Under the pieces are notes generated by a model. It was given only the letters and a program-made list of their open reading frames with translations, searched no databases and was not told the origin of the DNA. DNA of 64,000 bases from an uncultured Saprospiraceae bacterium (lineage in GTDB: Bacteria; Bacteroidota; Bacteroidia; Chitinophagales; Saprospiraceae): assembly GCA_943788055.1 (NCBI GenBank), contig CALSOU010000002.1, positions 203,767 through 267,766 on the forward strand. Reading direction: 5' to 3'. Shown here piece by piece: positions 9,686 through 18,919 of the stretch (the stretch's first letter is position 1; every line of letters begins with the position of its first letter). The position numbers and the translations under genes were made by a program.

Positions 9686-11030
9686 ATGCAACGAATATTG
9701 ACCCTTGCTTTTCTCTCGTGTATTTTGGTATCATGTGTTGAAACCACTGTTGATGAATCTGACATTTCATCGGTATCAGATGAAGAGCTATTGGATCGAG
9801 TCCAAAAAGAAAGTTTTAACTACTTCTGGGAAGGAGGAGATATCTATTCTGGAGCAGCTCCTGAGCGAATTCATATGGATAACATTTATCCAAGTAACGA
9901 TTCTGACGTCGTTACGATCGGTGGAACAGGCTTTGGGATTATGGCTACAATTGCAGCAATCAAACGAGAATTTATAACTAGAGAGGAGGGATTTGAAAGA
10001 TTACGAAAACTCACTGACTTTCTAGAAAAAGCAGATAGATTTCACGGTGCTTGGCCACACTGGCTAATTGGAAAAAACTGGCAAAACAAAGCCTTTCAGT
10101 AACGATGATGATGGTGGGGATCTAGTAGAAACCGCGTTTTTAGCTCAAGGTCTAATCACCGCAAGGCAGTTTTTCAAAAATGGAAGTGATACTGAAAAAG
10201 TACTTGCAAATCGAATGGACAAACTTTGGAACGAAATTGACTGGTCTTGGTATACAAAGGGAGAAGATGTATTGTATTGGCATTGGTCTCCAAAATACGA
10301 ATGGCAGAAGAATTTCGATGTACGAGGATATAATGAATGTCTGATTATGTACATTTTGGCGGCAGCCTCCCCTACTCACCCAGTCTCAGCAGATGTTTAC
10401 TACAAAGGATTTCTCATGGATGGTAAAATGGCTACAGATAGAGAATTCTATGGTATTCCAACCGAAGTCAACCATTATGAAAGCAATGATATGGCAGTAG
10501 GTCCTATGTTTTGGGCGCATTATTCCTTTTTGGGGCTCGACCCCCACCAACTAGAAGACAAATATGTAGATTATTGGAAGGCGACCCAAAACCATGCTCT
10601 TATCCAACATGAACATTGTAAGCGAAATCCATACGGATACAAGGGCTACAGTGCGGAATGCTGGGGGCTTACAAGTAGTTACTCCATGACAGGTTATGCA
10701 GGACATAATCCACAGGAAGATCTAGGAGTTATATCTCCTACGGCTGCCTTGAGTTCATTTCCTTACACACCAAATGCAAGTATGGCCTTTCTCAAACACA
10801 TGTATACAGATCATAAAAATCTAATAGGTAAATATGGACCCTATGATGCATTTTCCGAGCAGTCAAATTGGTATCTTCCGAGGTATCTTGCGATTGACCA
10901 GTTGCCTATACCAGTCATGATCGAAAATCATAGATCAGGATTACTATGGGATTTATTTATGTCTGCTCCTGAAATTCAAGAAGGACTTGATAAGTTAGAA
11001 ATGTCTTACAGAAAAGTGCCCTCGATATGA
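9686..11030 (+). CDS. Second GH144-type glycosidase lipoprotein, reading frame broken by one extra A
   Basis: A paralogue of the preceding enzyme without the Ig-like modules. It has a lipobox (SCILVSC) and then the PF10091 domain from residue about 35 (DRVQKESFNYFWEGGDIYSGAAPER). The frame breaks at a run of six A at 10072-10077. With five A the protein reads WLIGKTGKTKPFSNDDDGG and aligns with the paralogue's WINGNTGAAIPFSAQDNGG. The corrected gene is 1344 bp, or 447 residues. Downstream, DVLYWHWSPKYEWQKN and YLAIDQLPIPVMIENHRSGLLW match the first copy. It probably cleaves the same type of beta-1,2-glucan at another chain length or site, which is inference. The stop overlaps the next gene (ATGA). 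Confidence 0.8.
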
Positions 11031-11863
11031 TAAAGACTTTTAGCGCCATCATTCTCGCGATTCTAAGCTGTCAATATTCTAGCAGTGTTACTGTAAAAGC
11101 GATCACTTACAACATCCGTCTTGCTACAACGGCAGATCAAGAAAACCAGTGGAATAATCGCAAAGAAGAAGTTGCTGATTTTCTTATTGATCTGCATGCT
11201 GATTTCATCGGAATACAAGAGGCATTGTGGGAACAAGTAGAATTTCTTGCAGGTAGATTAGACCAATACGACTACATTGGAGTTGGAAGAGATGATGGAA
11301 AGGAGAAAGGCGAAGCTATGTTGATCTTCTACAAGAAAGATAAGTGGAAACTTGACAACGAGCAAACGCTCTGGCTTAGTGAAACTCCCAAAAAAGTGTC
11401 CAAAGGATGGGACGCAGCTTGTAATAGGACTCTAACTCAAGGAGTATTTGTGCACAAAAACGGAAAAAGACTAGCAGTTTGGAATACACATTTTGATCAT
11501 GTTGGTCAAAAAGCGAGGCAAAATAGCGTCGATCTGATTCTTGAACAGACAAAAAATAATACGAAGGAAGAACCAATCATTCTTATGGGTGATTTCAACC
11601 TGACCCCTGACACTGATTTGTATAGTCAACTAAATTCTGCGTTCATTGACTCTGCGATATCTTCGGTGCATAAGAAATCTCTACATGAAGGCACTTATAA
11701 CGGTTTTGATATCGAGTCCAAATGTGAAAGAAGAATTGACTACATTTTCTACAATGGAGAAACAGTAAAAGCAACTAATTACCATGTTCCCGCTCCTAAA
11801 ACAAATAAAAATCTTCACCTTTCAGACCACCTTCCTGTCATTACAGAATTTGAATTAAGGTAA
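11027..11863 (+). CDS. Endonuclease/exonuclease/phosphatase-family protein in the PUL
   Basis: A 278-residue protein with a short signal and lipobox-like AILSC. It carries the EEP-fold signature motifs: TYNIR near the N-terminus, GIQEALWEQ with the metal-binding Glu, MGDFNLTPD with the catalytic Asp/Asn, ERRIDYIFY, and the terminal SDHLPV with the catalytic Asp-His pair. EEP proteins hydrolyse phosphodiester or phosphomonoester bonds in nucleic acids, inositol phosphates or sphingolipids. Members exported to the envelope are common in Bacteroidota PULs, where their substrate is largely unknown. It could remove phosphate-containing substituents such as phosphoglycerol or phosphocholine from the glycan, but this is speculation. 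Its ATG overlaps the stop of the GH144 gene. Confidence 0.78.
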   Translation: MIKTFSAIILAILSCQYSSSVTVKAITYNIRLATTADQENQWNNRKEEVADFLIDLHADFIGIQEALWEQVEFLAGRLDQYDYIGVGRDDGKEKGEAMLIFYKKDKWKLDNEQTLWLSETPKKVSKGWDAACNRTLTQGVFVHKNGKRLAVWNTHFDHVGQKARQNSVDLILEQTKNNTKEEPIILMGDFNLTPDTDLYSQLNSAFIDSAISSVHKKSLHEGTYNGFDIESKCERRIDYIFYNGETVKATNYHVPAPKTNKNLHLSDHLPVITEFELR

Positions 11864-11864
11864 T

Positions 11865-12641
11865 ATGCTCTTAAAATATACAAGTCTTATTCTTCTACTT
11901 TCCTGTCATATTCTCAGTGCACAATCAGTGGAGCAAGCTTACGAGTCTTATCAGTATCAAAACGACGGCACAAGCTTACAGTATCGCATGATGCTTCCTC
12001 CAGATTTTGATAAAGAAAAAATGTATCCCGTCATTCTCTTTTTACATGGCATGGGAGAACGAGGTACAGACAATAAAACACAGCTTACACACGGAGCGCA
12101 ATTCTTTTTGGATTCAATCCAAAAGTACCCTTCCATTGTTATTTTTCCGCAATGTCCTCCCACGGATTACTGGGCAAACCTATACAGACCTGACGAAGGA
12201 GGAGCTAGTCGTCGATTTACATATCATACCGATGAAGATCCTCATCCGTCACTTGGCCTAGTTATTGGGCTTTTAGACAGCTTAATGCAAGAGCCATATA
12301 CCGATGAAGAACGCTTATATGTAAGTGGTCTTTCTATGGGTGGATTTGGTGTTTGGGAATTGTTATGGCGAATCCCTGAAAAAATCGCTGCTGCTATTCC
12401 TATCTGCGGTGGTGGTCCAACAAAAATGGCATCAAAAATGACTGAAGTTCCTATATGGGCATTTCACGGAACAAAAGATAATGTTGTTCATCCTCGTTTG
12501 AGTGCCAATTTAGTAAAGGCAGTTCAGCAAGCTGAAGGTAGAGCCAAAATAACGCTATTACCTGACGTAAATCATAATTCATGGGATCCAGCTTTTGCAG
12601 ATCCTGAATACCTTAAATGGTTATTCTCTCATAAAAAATAG
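11865..12641 (+). CDS. Exported alpha/beta-hydrolase (esterase / prolyl oligopeptidase-like)
   Basis: A 258-residue protein with a cleavable signal (to LSCHILSAQ). The alpha/beta hydrolase fold is shown by PVILFLHGMGERG (oxyanion strand), the nucleophile elbow GLSMGGFG, and a C-terminal PDVNHNSWD containing the likely catalytic His, with an acid candidate near HGTKDNVVHP. Members of this group, found next to glycosidases, are often annotated as phospholipase/carboxylesterase or feruloyl/acetyl esterase. In this PUL it could deacylate the glycan (for example succinyl or acetyl groups), which is inference. It begins one base after the preceding stop, so it belongs to the same transcript. Confidence 0.75.
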   Translation: MLLKYTSLILLLSCHILSAQSVEQAYESYQYQNDGTSLQYRMMLPPDFDKEKMYPVILFLHGMGERGTDNKTQLTHGAQFFLDSIQKYPSIVIFPQCPPTDYWANLYRPDEGGASRRFTYHTDEDPHPSLGLVIGLLDSLMQEPYTDEERLYVSGLSMGGFGVWELLWRIPEKIAAAIPICGGGPTKMASKMTEVPIWAFHGTKDNVVHPRLSANLVKAVQQAEGRAKITLLPDVNHNSWDPAFADPEYLKWLFSHKK

Positions 12642-12647
12642 ACTATA

Positions 12648-14963
12648 ATGAAATACACTTTTCTGCTTCTCTTGACATTAGGAATATTATGCCAGTGTGC
12701 AACACCCGCAGTAGGCCCAACAACCCCTACGACCGTCAAATCTCAGGTGAAGGGTCCTACTAGTCCAACAGTTGAAGCTCTACTTGCGAAAATGACACTC
12801 GACGAAAAAATCGGCCAATTAAACTTGCTTACTCCAGGTGGAGCAGTAACTGGATCCGTCGTTAGCGAGGATGTTGAAAAAAAGATCAAAGCAGGAAACG
12901 TCGGTGGGATATTCGGAACTCGAGGAGCTTCTAAGATACGCCAAATGCAAGAAATAGCAGTAAATGAAAGTCGTCTGAAAATTCCTTTAATAATTGGTTC
13001 GGATGTTATCCATGGTCATCAAACAATCTTTCCGATTCCTCTTGGATTGTCTTGCTCTTGGGATATGGACATGATCACAAAAACAGCTGAGCAAGCCGCT
13101 CGGGAAGCGACGGCCGATGGTATTATGTGGACGTTTTCCCCTATGGTAGATATTGCAAGGGACCCAAGATGGGGTCGTATCGCTGAAGGTGCTGGAGAAG
13201 ATTCTTTTCTCGGAAGTGCTATATCTCAAGCGATGGTTAAAGGTTATCAAGGTGTAGATTTATCCGATCCACTGACAATGTTAGCATGTGTAAAGCACTT
13301 TGCATTGTACGGTGCAGCCGAAGGAGGACGAGAATACAATACTACTGACATGAGTAAGGTTCGCATGTTCAATGAGTACTTGCCGCCTTACAAAGCTGCT
13401 GTGGATGCGGGTGTAGAAACTATAATGACGAGCTTCAATGTCATAGATTATGTTCCCTCTACCGCAAATAGTTATCTATTTACAGAAGTTCTTCGCGACC
13501 TCTGGGGTTTCGAAGGATTTGTTGTCAGTGACTATACAACTGTAAATGAACTAGTAGAGCATGGAATGGGTGACATACAGGAAGTATCGGCTCTGTCAGT
13601 GAAAGCTGGAGTTGATATGGATATGGTAGGAGAAGGATTTGTAAATACTTTGAAAAAATCTTACGAAAATGGAACAGTAAGCCTCGAAGTGATTAATACC
13701 GCTTGTAGAAGAATTCTTCTTGCAAAAGAAAAACTTGGTCTATTCGATGACCCTTATAGATATTGTGATGAAGAGCGTGCTAAAGTTGAAATCTTATCCG
13801 AGTCAAATCGAGCATACGCTAGAGAAGTTGCATCGGAGACTCATGTATTATTGAAGAACGAAGATCAACTGTTACCTCTCAATAAGGAAACCAAAGTTGC
13901 ATTAGTAGGACCACTGGCAGATAGTCGCCGAAATATGCTTGGAACATGGAGTGTTTCTGGTGATCATAGCCTAGCAGTTACTGTCCGTGAAGGATTTGAG
14001 GAGCTCGTGGGGAAAGAAAACATTATATACGCAAAAGGTTCAAATATTAGTGACAATGAAGATTTTGCAAAAAAAGTAAATGTATTTGGTCCAGAGATAG
14101 TTATTGATGATCGGTCACCTGAGGTGATGATTGAAGAAGCCGTAGCTGCCGCTCAAAAAGCAGATGTTATTGTGGCTGTCATGGGAGAAGCAGCTGATAT
14201 GTCTGGAGAATGTTCTAGTATGTCAAATATTGATTTACAGCCTAGCCAAAAACGATTACTTAAAGCTCTAAAAGAAACAGGCAAGCTCATCGTTATGGTT
14301 TTGTTCAACGGCCGTCCGATGACACTTGTTTGGGAAAACGAAAACATGGATGCGATACTTGATGTATGGTTTGGTGGTACAGAAGGAGGAAGAGCTGTCG
14401 CTGACGTTATCTATGGTGACAAAAATCCTAGCGGGAAGTTAACTACCTCTTTTCCTGTAGCTGTTGGCCAGATTCCCGTTTATCATAGCATGCTAAACAC
14501 AGGTCGTCCATACAACGGAGAAGCAAACTCCAAATTTTTATCAAATTATCTTGATATTCCCAATGGGCCTCTGTACCCTTTCGGATACGGATTAAGCTAT
14601 ACCACTTTTGAATATGACAATATTCAGATTTCTAATTCTACTATGACACCGATGGAAACAGTGATAGCATCAATCAATGTCAAAAATACCGGTAAAATTA
14701 AAGATAAAGAAGTAGTACAACTGTACATAAGAGATCGAGTAGGCAGCATTTCAAGACCTATGAAAGAACTTAAAGGTTTCAAAAAGATCGAACTAGCACC
14801 TGGTGAATCAAAGACGGTAAGTTTCGAAATCAATAGAGAGCTATTGTCATTCTATAACGGAGACCTTAAATGGGGAACGGAACCTGGCAAGTTTGATATT
14901 ATGATAGGTACAAACTCAAATGAAGTTTCATCAGCAACTCTTGAATTACGCTATAAAGAGTAG
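12648..14963 (+). CDS. GH3 beta-glucosidase, periplasmic/lipoprotein (BglX type)
   Basis: A 771-residue protein with lipobox LGILCQC. The N-terminal TIM-barrel begins around MTLDEKIGQLNLLTPGG. It includes the substrate-binding KHFALYGAAEGGREYN and the nucleophile motif GFVVSDYTTV, with Asp295. The second domain has HVLLKNEDQLLPL and the C-terminus is a fibronectin III-like module (EVVQLYIRDRVGSISRPMKELKGF). GH3 enzymes of this form release glucose from the non-reducing end. A GH3 enzyme encoded in a Bacteroides thetaiotaomicron PUL acts on sophorose and beta-1,2-gluco-oligosaccharides, which would complete the pathway begun by GH144 here. The gene starts 6 bases after the hydrolase stop. Confidence 0.92.
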   Translation: MKYTFLLLLTLGILCQCATPAVGPTTPTTVKSQVKGPTSPTVEALLAKMTLDEKIGQLNLLTPGGAVTGSVVSEDVEKKIKAGNVGGIFGTRGASKIRQMQEIAVNESRLKIPLIIGSDVIHGHQTIFPIPLGLSCSWDMDMITKTAEQAAREATADGIMWTFSPMVDIARDPRWGRIAEGAGEDSFLGSAISQAMVKGYQGVDLSDPLTMLACVKHFALYGAAEGGREYNTTDMSKVRMFNEYLPPYKAAVDAGVETIMTSFNVIDYVPSTANSYLFTEVLRDLWGFEGFVVSDYTTVNELVEHGMGDIQEVSALSVKAGVDMDMVGEGFVNTLKKSYENGTVSLEVINTACRRILLAKEKLGLFDDPYRYCDEERAKVEILSESNRAYAREVASETHVLLKNEDQLLPLNKETKVALVGPLADSRRNMLGTWSVSGDHSLAVTVREGFEELVGKENIIYAKGSNISDNEDFAKKVNVFGPEIVIDDRSPEVMIEEAVAAAQKADVIVAVMGEAADMSGECSSMSNIDLQPSQKRLLKALKETGKLIVMVLFNGRPMTLVWENENMDAILDVWFGGTEGGRAVADVIYGDKNPSGKLTTSFPVAVGQIPVYHSMLNTGRPYNGEANSKFLSNYLDIPNGPLYPFGYGLSYTTFEYDNIQISNSTMTPMETVIASINVKNTGKIKDKEVVQLYIRDRVGSISRPMKELKGFKKIELAPGESKTVSFEINRELLSFYNGDLKWGTEPGKFDIMIGTNSNEVSSATLELRYKE

Positions 14964-15002
14964 ACTAAGAGCACTTGATCGAAACTTAGAAATTATCCGA
15001 TT

Positions 15003-15304
15003 ATGAGAATACTTATAAACTTAGTTTTTTGGATCCTTATTCACAGCTTGCCAACAGCAAAGCCCTTCTCAAACTAGCAAAGTAAAAGATCAAAAAAACA
15101 TCATTTACATTCTCCGTGACGATCATCGGCACGATTTCATGGGCTTCACTGGTAAAGTTCCGTTCTTGGAGACTCCATCAATGGACCGAATGGCCCGTGA
15201 AGGTGCACACCTTAAAATTTGCCACATTGCTGAGTCATACGAAAACTCCAAACAGAGACTACGAGCCTTACTAACAAGTGACGCGCTACTCTTTCACTAT
15301 GGCT
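15003..15304 (+). pseudogene. Stump of a sulfatase lipoprotein gene
   Basis: A coding remnant right after the GH3 gene. With one T removed from the run 15025-15030 the start reads MRILINLVFGSLFTACQQQ, a lipoprotein signal, and continues NIIYILRDDHRHDFMGFTGK and TPSMDRMAREGAHL. These are the N-terminal metal-site and substrate-pocket motifs of type I (formylglycine) sulfatases. After about residue 70 the similarity ends: the CxPSR formylglycine motif is absent, and a TAA closes the frame at about 15304. About 400 further residues would be needed for an intact enzyme, so this is a truncated gene even if the extra T is a sequencing error. Confidence 0.65.
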
Positions 15305-15380
15305 AAACTATATTATGGTGGGATTCCAAATTTCCACTAAAAAAAATCCTCGATTATCCCTTAATAATCATATTAAGTAC

Positions 15381-15388
15381 TAATTTTG
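15381..15388 (+). promoter_or_regulatory. Candidate Bacteroidota -7 box upstream of tRNA-Arg
   Basis: TAATTTTG fits the TAnnTTTG -7 consensus of the Bacteroidota primary sigma factor and lies about 60 bases before the tRNA. I see no convincing TTTG -33 box at the expected distance, so the call is tentative. Confidence 0.4.
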
Positions 15389-15448
15389 CGAACCAATTTT
15401 GTTCTTTGTCGAAAGAGACAAAATTAATTCGATTATAAAAAAAGAACT

Positions 15449-15522
15449 GGCCTCGTAGCTCAGCTGGATAGAGCAACAGACTTCTAATCTGTAGGTCCCA
15501 GGTTCGAATCCTGGCGGGGTCA
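15449..15522 (+). tRNA. tRNA-Arg (anticodon TCT)
   Basis: A 74-base cloverleaf. The acceptor strands GGCCTCG (15449-15455) and CGGGGTC (15515-15521) pair with two G-U pairs, and A15522 is the discriminator. The D arm is GCTCAGCTGGATAGAGC, the anticodon stem ACAGA/TCTGT encloses loop CTTCTAA with anticodon TCT, and the T arm is CCAGG-TTCGAAT-CCTGG. CCA is not encoded. TCT reads AGA and AGG codons. Confidence 0.96.
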
Positions 15523-15534
15523 CTTTACATATCT

Positions 15535-15568
15535 AAACCTTCTGCATTAATTTGTAGAAGGTTTTTTT
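15535..15568 (+). terminator. Intrinsic terminator of the tRNA-Arg gene
   Basis: AAACCTTCT (15535-15543) and AGAAGGTTT (15556-15564) form a 9-bp stem with a 12-base loop followed by a T tract to 15568, starting 13 bases after the tRNA. Confidence 0.88.
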
Positions 15569-16547
15569 CGTTTATGCCGGTTCTCTTTCCCATTTCTCTT
15601 TTATTAGTTGGTTAATGACCAGCCATTGGTTTGGAGACATCCATTGGTTGCACCCATTGGGTCGTTTATCCACATGAATTTTGGTTTGGATACATTGGTT
15701 GATTGTGCGCATCGTTGATATGGGTACACGTTACGGGTTGTTGAAAAACTTGTCTTTTTGCCAATTGGCGAGATTCGCAACGATATAATTGGAAAAGGTG
15801 ATAACAGTTTGAACTCGAAACCATAGTCTTCTTGCACTAATGGCAGCTACAGGCAACTTGTATTGAGATTTATAAATGCCATATGATTTCAGCGGTACTA
15901 GCATGAAAGTCAAAAGAAATTCATGCAAAACTACATGACTTCCCATTACTTTTATCCCACTTTCTGCTCAGATTCAACAGTGCTCCTGCTGACATTGTAT
16001 GTATCAAAGGCAAGTAACTTGCTGAATCTATCACTAATATTTTCATAGCCATCATTAACTATTAATTTTTGACCTTTGTTTAGCAAAACCTTCGTGAACT
16101 TTACGCTAACATTTTCAAACCTTGCATAACTCGTAACCTGAAGGAGATTGACTATTCTCATCTTTCTTGATCCTACGATTTGAACTTCAAGAAACTTTAT
16201 CATTATTATAAGTTTTGATTTGAACATAAAAAATAGGAACTCCACTATTGTTTGATTCGCTAAAATCATAGGTGAAAAAAATCTTGATTTTGCTTTTTAG
16301 CTGAGTTGGATGATTCCATATTTTCCTGCTTAAAAAGCAGATCAATTGGCGTTCAAAACTCGAATGGAATGATTACTAATTACTATTATTCTACAAAACC
16401 AACCGCTAACTAGATAAACGATGCAACAACCCTTGATTTTTAGATGTTGTATATAGAAATGAAACCTCATTTCCCTGAACTATTCATGTATAAATCCATT
16501 TAATACCTCGATTTCGAAACATTCGATCTTGAAACCAAATACACCTC
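15569..16547. other. Long region with no convincing gene
   Basis: About 980 bases lie between the tRNA terminator and the next receptor gene. The only frame that might be real is on the minus strand at 15952-16269 (up to 105 residues; a start at an internal Met beginning MIKFLEVQ looks better). It is lysine-rich, has no recognisable domain, and lacks a clear ribosome-binding site. Around 15620-15710 several loose CATTGG/CATTGGTT copies occur, but not in a regular array. The 3' end (16400-16547) presumably holds the promoter of the TonB receptor. Confidence 0.5.
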
Positions 16548-18848
16548 ATGTTAAAGAATATCAACTTTCTACTACTCTTCCTTTTTACGGCATTCGGTCT
16601 GCAGGCTCAAAACTACACCTTGAGCGGTAGCTTAAAAGACGCTTCAACTGGTGAAGACCTGATCTATGCCACCGTCGCAGTCCAATCCTTAAATAAAGGC
16701 GTCAATACAAATCTATACGGTTTCTACTCGCTCACATTACCTGCCGGAACCTATGAAGTCACATATTCTTTCATTGGTCTTGAAAAGCAAGTTTTTACGA
16801 TAGACTTGAATCAAGATGTGGAGAAAAATGTAGAACTCACTGCAGCTTCTCAAGAACTCGTCGAAGTCGTTGTAACGGCCGAAAAAGAAAACGAAAATGT
16901 TTCCAATACAGAAGTGAGCGTAGTTACGATAGATGTACAGAAAAGTAAAAAGATACCTGTGCTTTTAGGTGAACAGAATATTATCCAGACACTCCAATTG
17001 ATGCCCGGTATCAGTAGCAACGGTGAAGGTGGAACTGGATTCTTTGTAAGAGGCGGAAATGTTGACCAAAATCTGATCCTTCTCGACGAAGCACCTGTAT
17101 ATAATGCTTCGCACTTATTGGGTTTCTTCTCAGTCTTCAACTCAGACGCTCTAAAGGATGTCAAATTATACAAAGGCGGAATTCCAGCAGAGTATGGTGG
17201 ACGTGCATCTTCTGTGATGGATATCCGAATGAAAGAAGGTAACTTGAAAGAATGGGGAGCTACAGGTGGTATTGGATTGATTTCGTCCAGGCTCACGGTA
17301 GAAGGACCGTTTCAAAAAGATAAAGGTTCAATCATTGTCTCAGGAAGACGTACTTATGCTGATGTCGTCGCAAAAACCTTTACAGATCAATTTGATGGAT
17401 TAGATCTATTCTTCTATGATTTCAATGCAAAAGCCAACTATAAAATCGGCTCGAAAGATCGAATCTTTGTTTCGGGATATCTCGGAAGGGATAAATTCGG
17501 TTTTGAAGGCTTTGGATTTGACTGGGGAAATACCACCTTGACAACACGATGGAATCATACCTTCAATCAAAAGATTTTCTCGAATACTACATTTATCTAT
17601 TCCGATTACAACTACGGTTTCGATATATCTTTTAGCGACAACGGGGTTAATCTTTCTGCTGGTATCTTCGATTATAACTTAAAGCAAGATTACTCATTCT
17701 TCCTGAATCCCAACAATACCATTCGTTTTGGCTGGCAAGCCATTCTCCACGATTTCAAGCCCAGCAGCTTCCGCTTCAATGGTGATGATCCTGAAAGTGC
17801 TGCACAGAGACAGCAAGCGCTTGAAAACGGAATATATGTTTCCAATGAACAGAAAGTCGGCAACAGAATCAATCTAAACTACGGTTTGCGAGTCAGTAAT
17901 TTCAATAATATTGGCGACTATACCGAGGAAATTCTTGATGACGATCGAACCGTGGTTGAATCGATTTACAGAGAGGCTGGTACCATCTACAATTCCTTCA
18001 TCGGATTTGAGCCTCGAGCGAATGCAACATTTCTACTTAATGAAAAGAGCTCGTTCAAAGCCTCATACAATCGAAACTTTCAATATTTACACTTGCTTTC
18101 GAACTCAAACGCAGGAACACCTACCGATCTATGGATCCCAAGTAGTCCAGCGGTGACTCCAACTATGGCGGATCAAATTGCCATCGGTTACTTCCGAAAT
18201 TTCAGAGATAACAGCTACAAGTTTAGCGTCGAAGGGTATTACAAGTGGCTTCAAAACACCGTTGATTATAAGGACGGTGCTGAGACATTCGGTGTTTCCA
18301 ATATCGAACGTGAAGTTGTTCAAGGAGATGGAAGAGCCTTCGGAGTTGAATTTCTATTGCAAAAAACTAAGGGTAAGTTTACCGGATGGCTAAGTTATAC
18401 ATTGAGTAGAGCCGAATTACAAAGTGATGCAATTAATGATGGAAATTGGTATTCAGCTAGACAAAATAGACCGCACGATGTTTCAATTGTCGGAATTTAT
18501 GATATCAGTGCAAGATGGAATTTGTCAGCGACATGGGTATATAGTTCTGGCCTGGCAGTCACCTACCCGATAGGCAAATACGAAATCAACGGCGAGTTAA
18601 TCAACCAGTACTCGGTAAGAAATGGTGATAAATTGCCAGACTATCACCGACTAGATATTGGTGCTACTTGTATCATCAGTAAGTCTGATCGATTCTCCAA
18701 TGAACTGAACCTATCTTTCTACAATGCATATAACAGAATGAATGCGTTCTCGATCACTTTCGATGAAAATGCGCAAGGCCAAACACAGGCTACACGATTA
18801 GCACTGTTTGGAATCATCCCAGCATTGACATGGAACTTCACTTTTTAA
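16548..18848 (+). CDS. TonB-dependent receptor with carboxypeptidase-like N-terminal domain
   Basis: A 766-residue outer-membrane receptor. The signal peptide ends at GLQAQ. A carboxypeptidase-D-like regulatory domain (LSGSLKDASTGEDLIYATVAVQ) spans about residues 22-110. The plug domain follows, with GGTGFFVRGGNVDQNLILLDEAPVYN broken here only by quotation length, and then a barrel ending in the aromatic TWNFTF. It lacks the long SusC size (about 1000 residues), and the next gene is DUF4249 rather than SusD. This receptor/DUF4249 pairing is common in Bacteroidota; its substrate is unknown. The DUF4249 gene starts 71 bases downstream and is probably co-transcribed. Confidence 0.9.
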   Translation: MLKNINFLLLFLFTAFGLQAQNYTLSGSLKDASTGEDLIYATVAVQSLNKGVNTNLYGFYSLTLPAGTYEVTYSFIGLEKQVFTIDLNQDVEKNVELTAASQELVEVVVTAEKENENVSNTEVSVVTIDVQKSKKIPVLLGEQNIIQTLQLMPGISSNGEGGTGFFVRGGNVDQNLILLDEAPVYNASHLLGFFSVFNSDALKDVKLYKGGIPAEYGGRASSVMDIRMKEGNLKEWGATGGIGLISSRLTVEGPFQKDKGSIIVSGRRTYADVVAKTFTDQFDGLDLFFYDFNAKANYKIGSKDRIFVSGYLGRDKFGFEGFGFDWGNTTLTTRWNHTFNQKIFSNTTFIYSDYNYGFDISFSDNGVNLSAGIFDYNLKQDYSFFLNPNNTIRFGWQAILHDFKPSSFRFNGDDPESAAQRQQALENGIYVSNEQKVGNRINLNYGLRVSNFNNIGDYTEEILDDDRTVVESIYREAGTIYNSFIGFEPRANATFLLNEKSSFKASYNRNFQYLHLLSNSNAGTPTDLWIPSSPAVTPTMADQIAIGYFRNFRDNSYKFSVEGYYKWLQNTVDYKDGAETFGVSNIEREVVQGDGRAFGVEFLLQKTKGKFTGWLSYTLSRAELQSDAINDGNWYSARQNRPHDVSIVGIYDISARWNLSATWVYSSGLAVTYPIGKYEINGELINQYSVRNGDKLPDYHRLDIGATCIISKSDRFSNELNLSFYNAYNRMNAFSITFDENAQGQTQATRLALFGIIPALTWNFTF

Positions 18849-18919
18849 CCTAGTCAAGCAATCAATTAATCGACCACTAAATAGCTGTGCAACACCACTT
18901 ACATAAAACTAATAATCAC

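Noticed and set aside
15449..15569. tRNA-Arg as an attachment site of an integrated element
   Set aside because: No integrase, no direct repeat of the tRNA 3' end and no phage or conjugation genes are visible on either side.
15604..15837. Minus-strand open frame and loose CATTGG repeats after the tRNA
   Set aside because: The frame has no protein-like composition, and the CATTGG copies are irregularly spaced and too short to be a repeat array or CRISPR.
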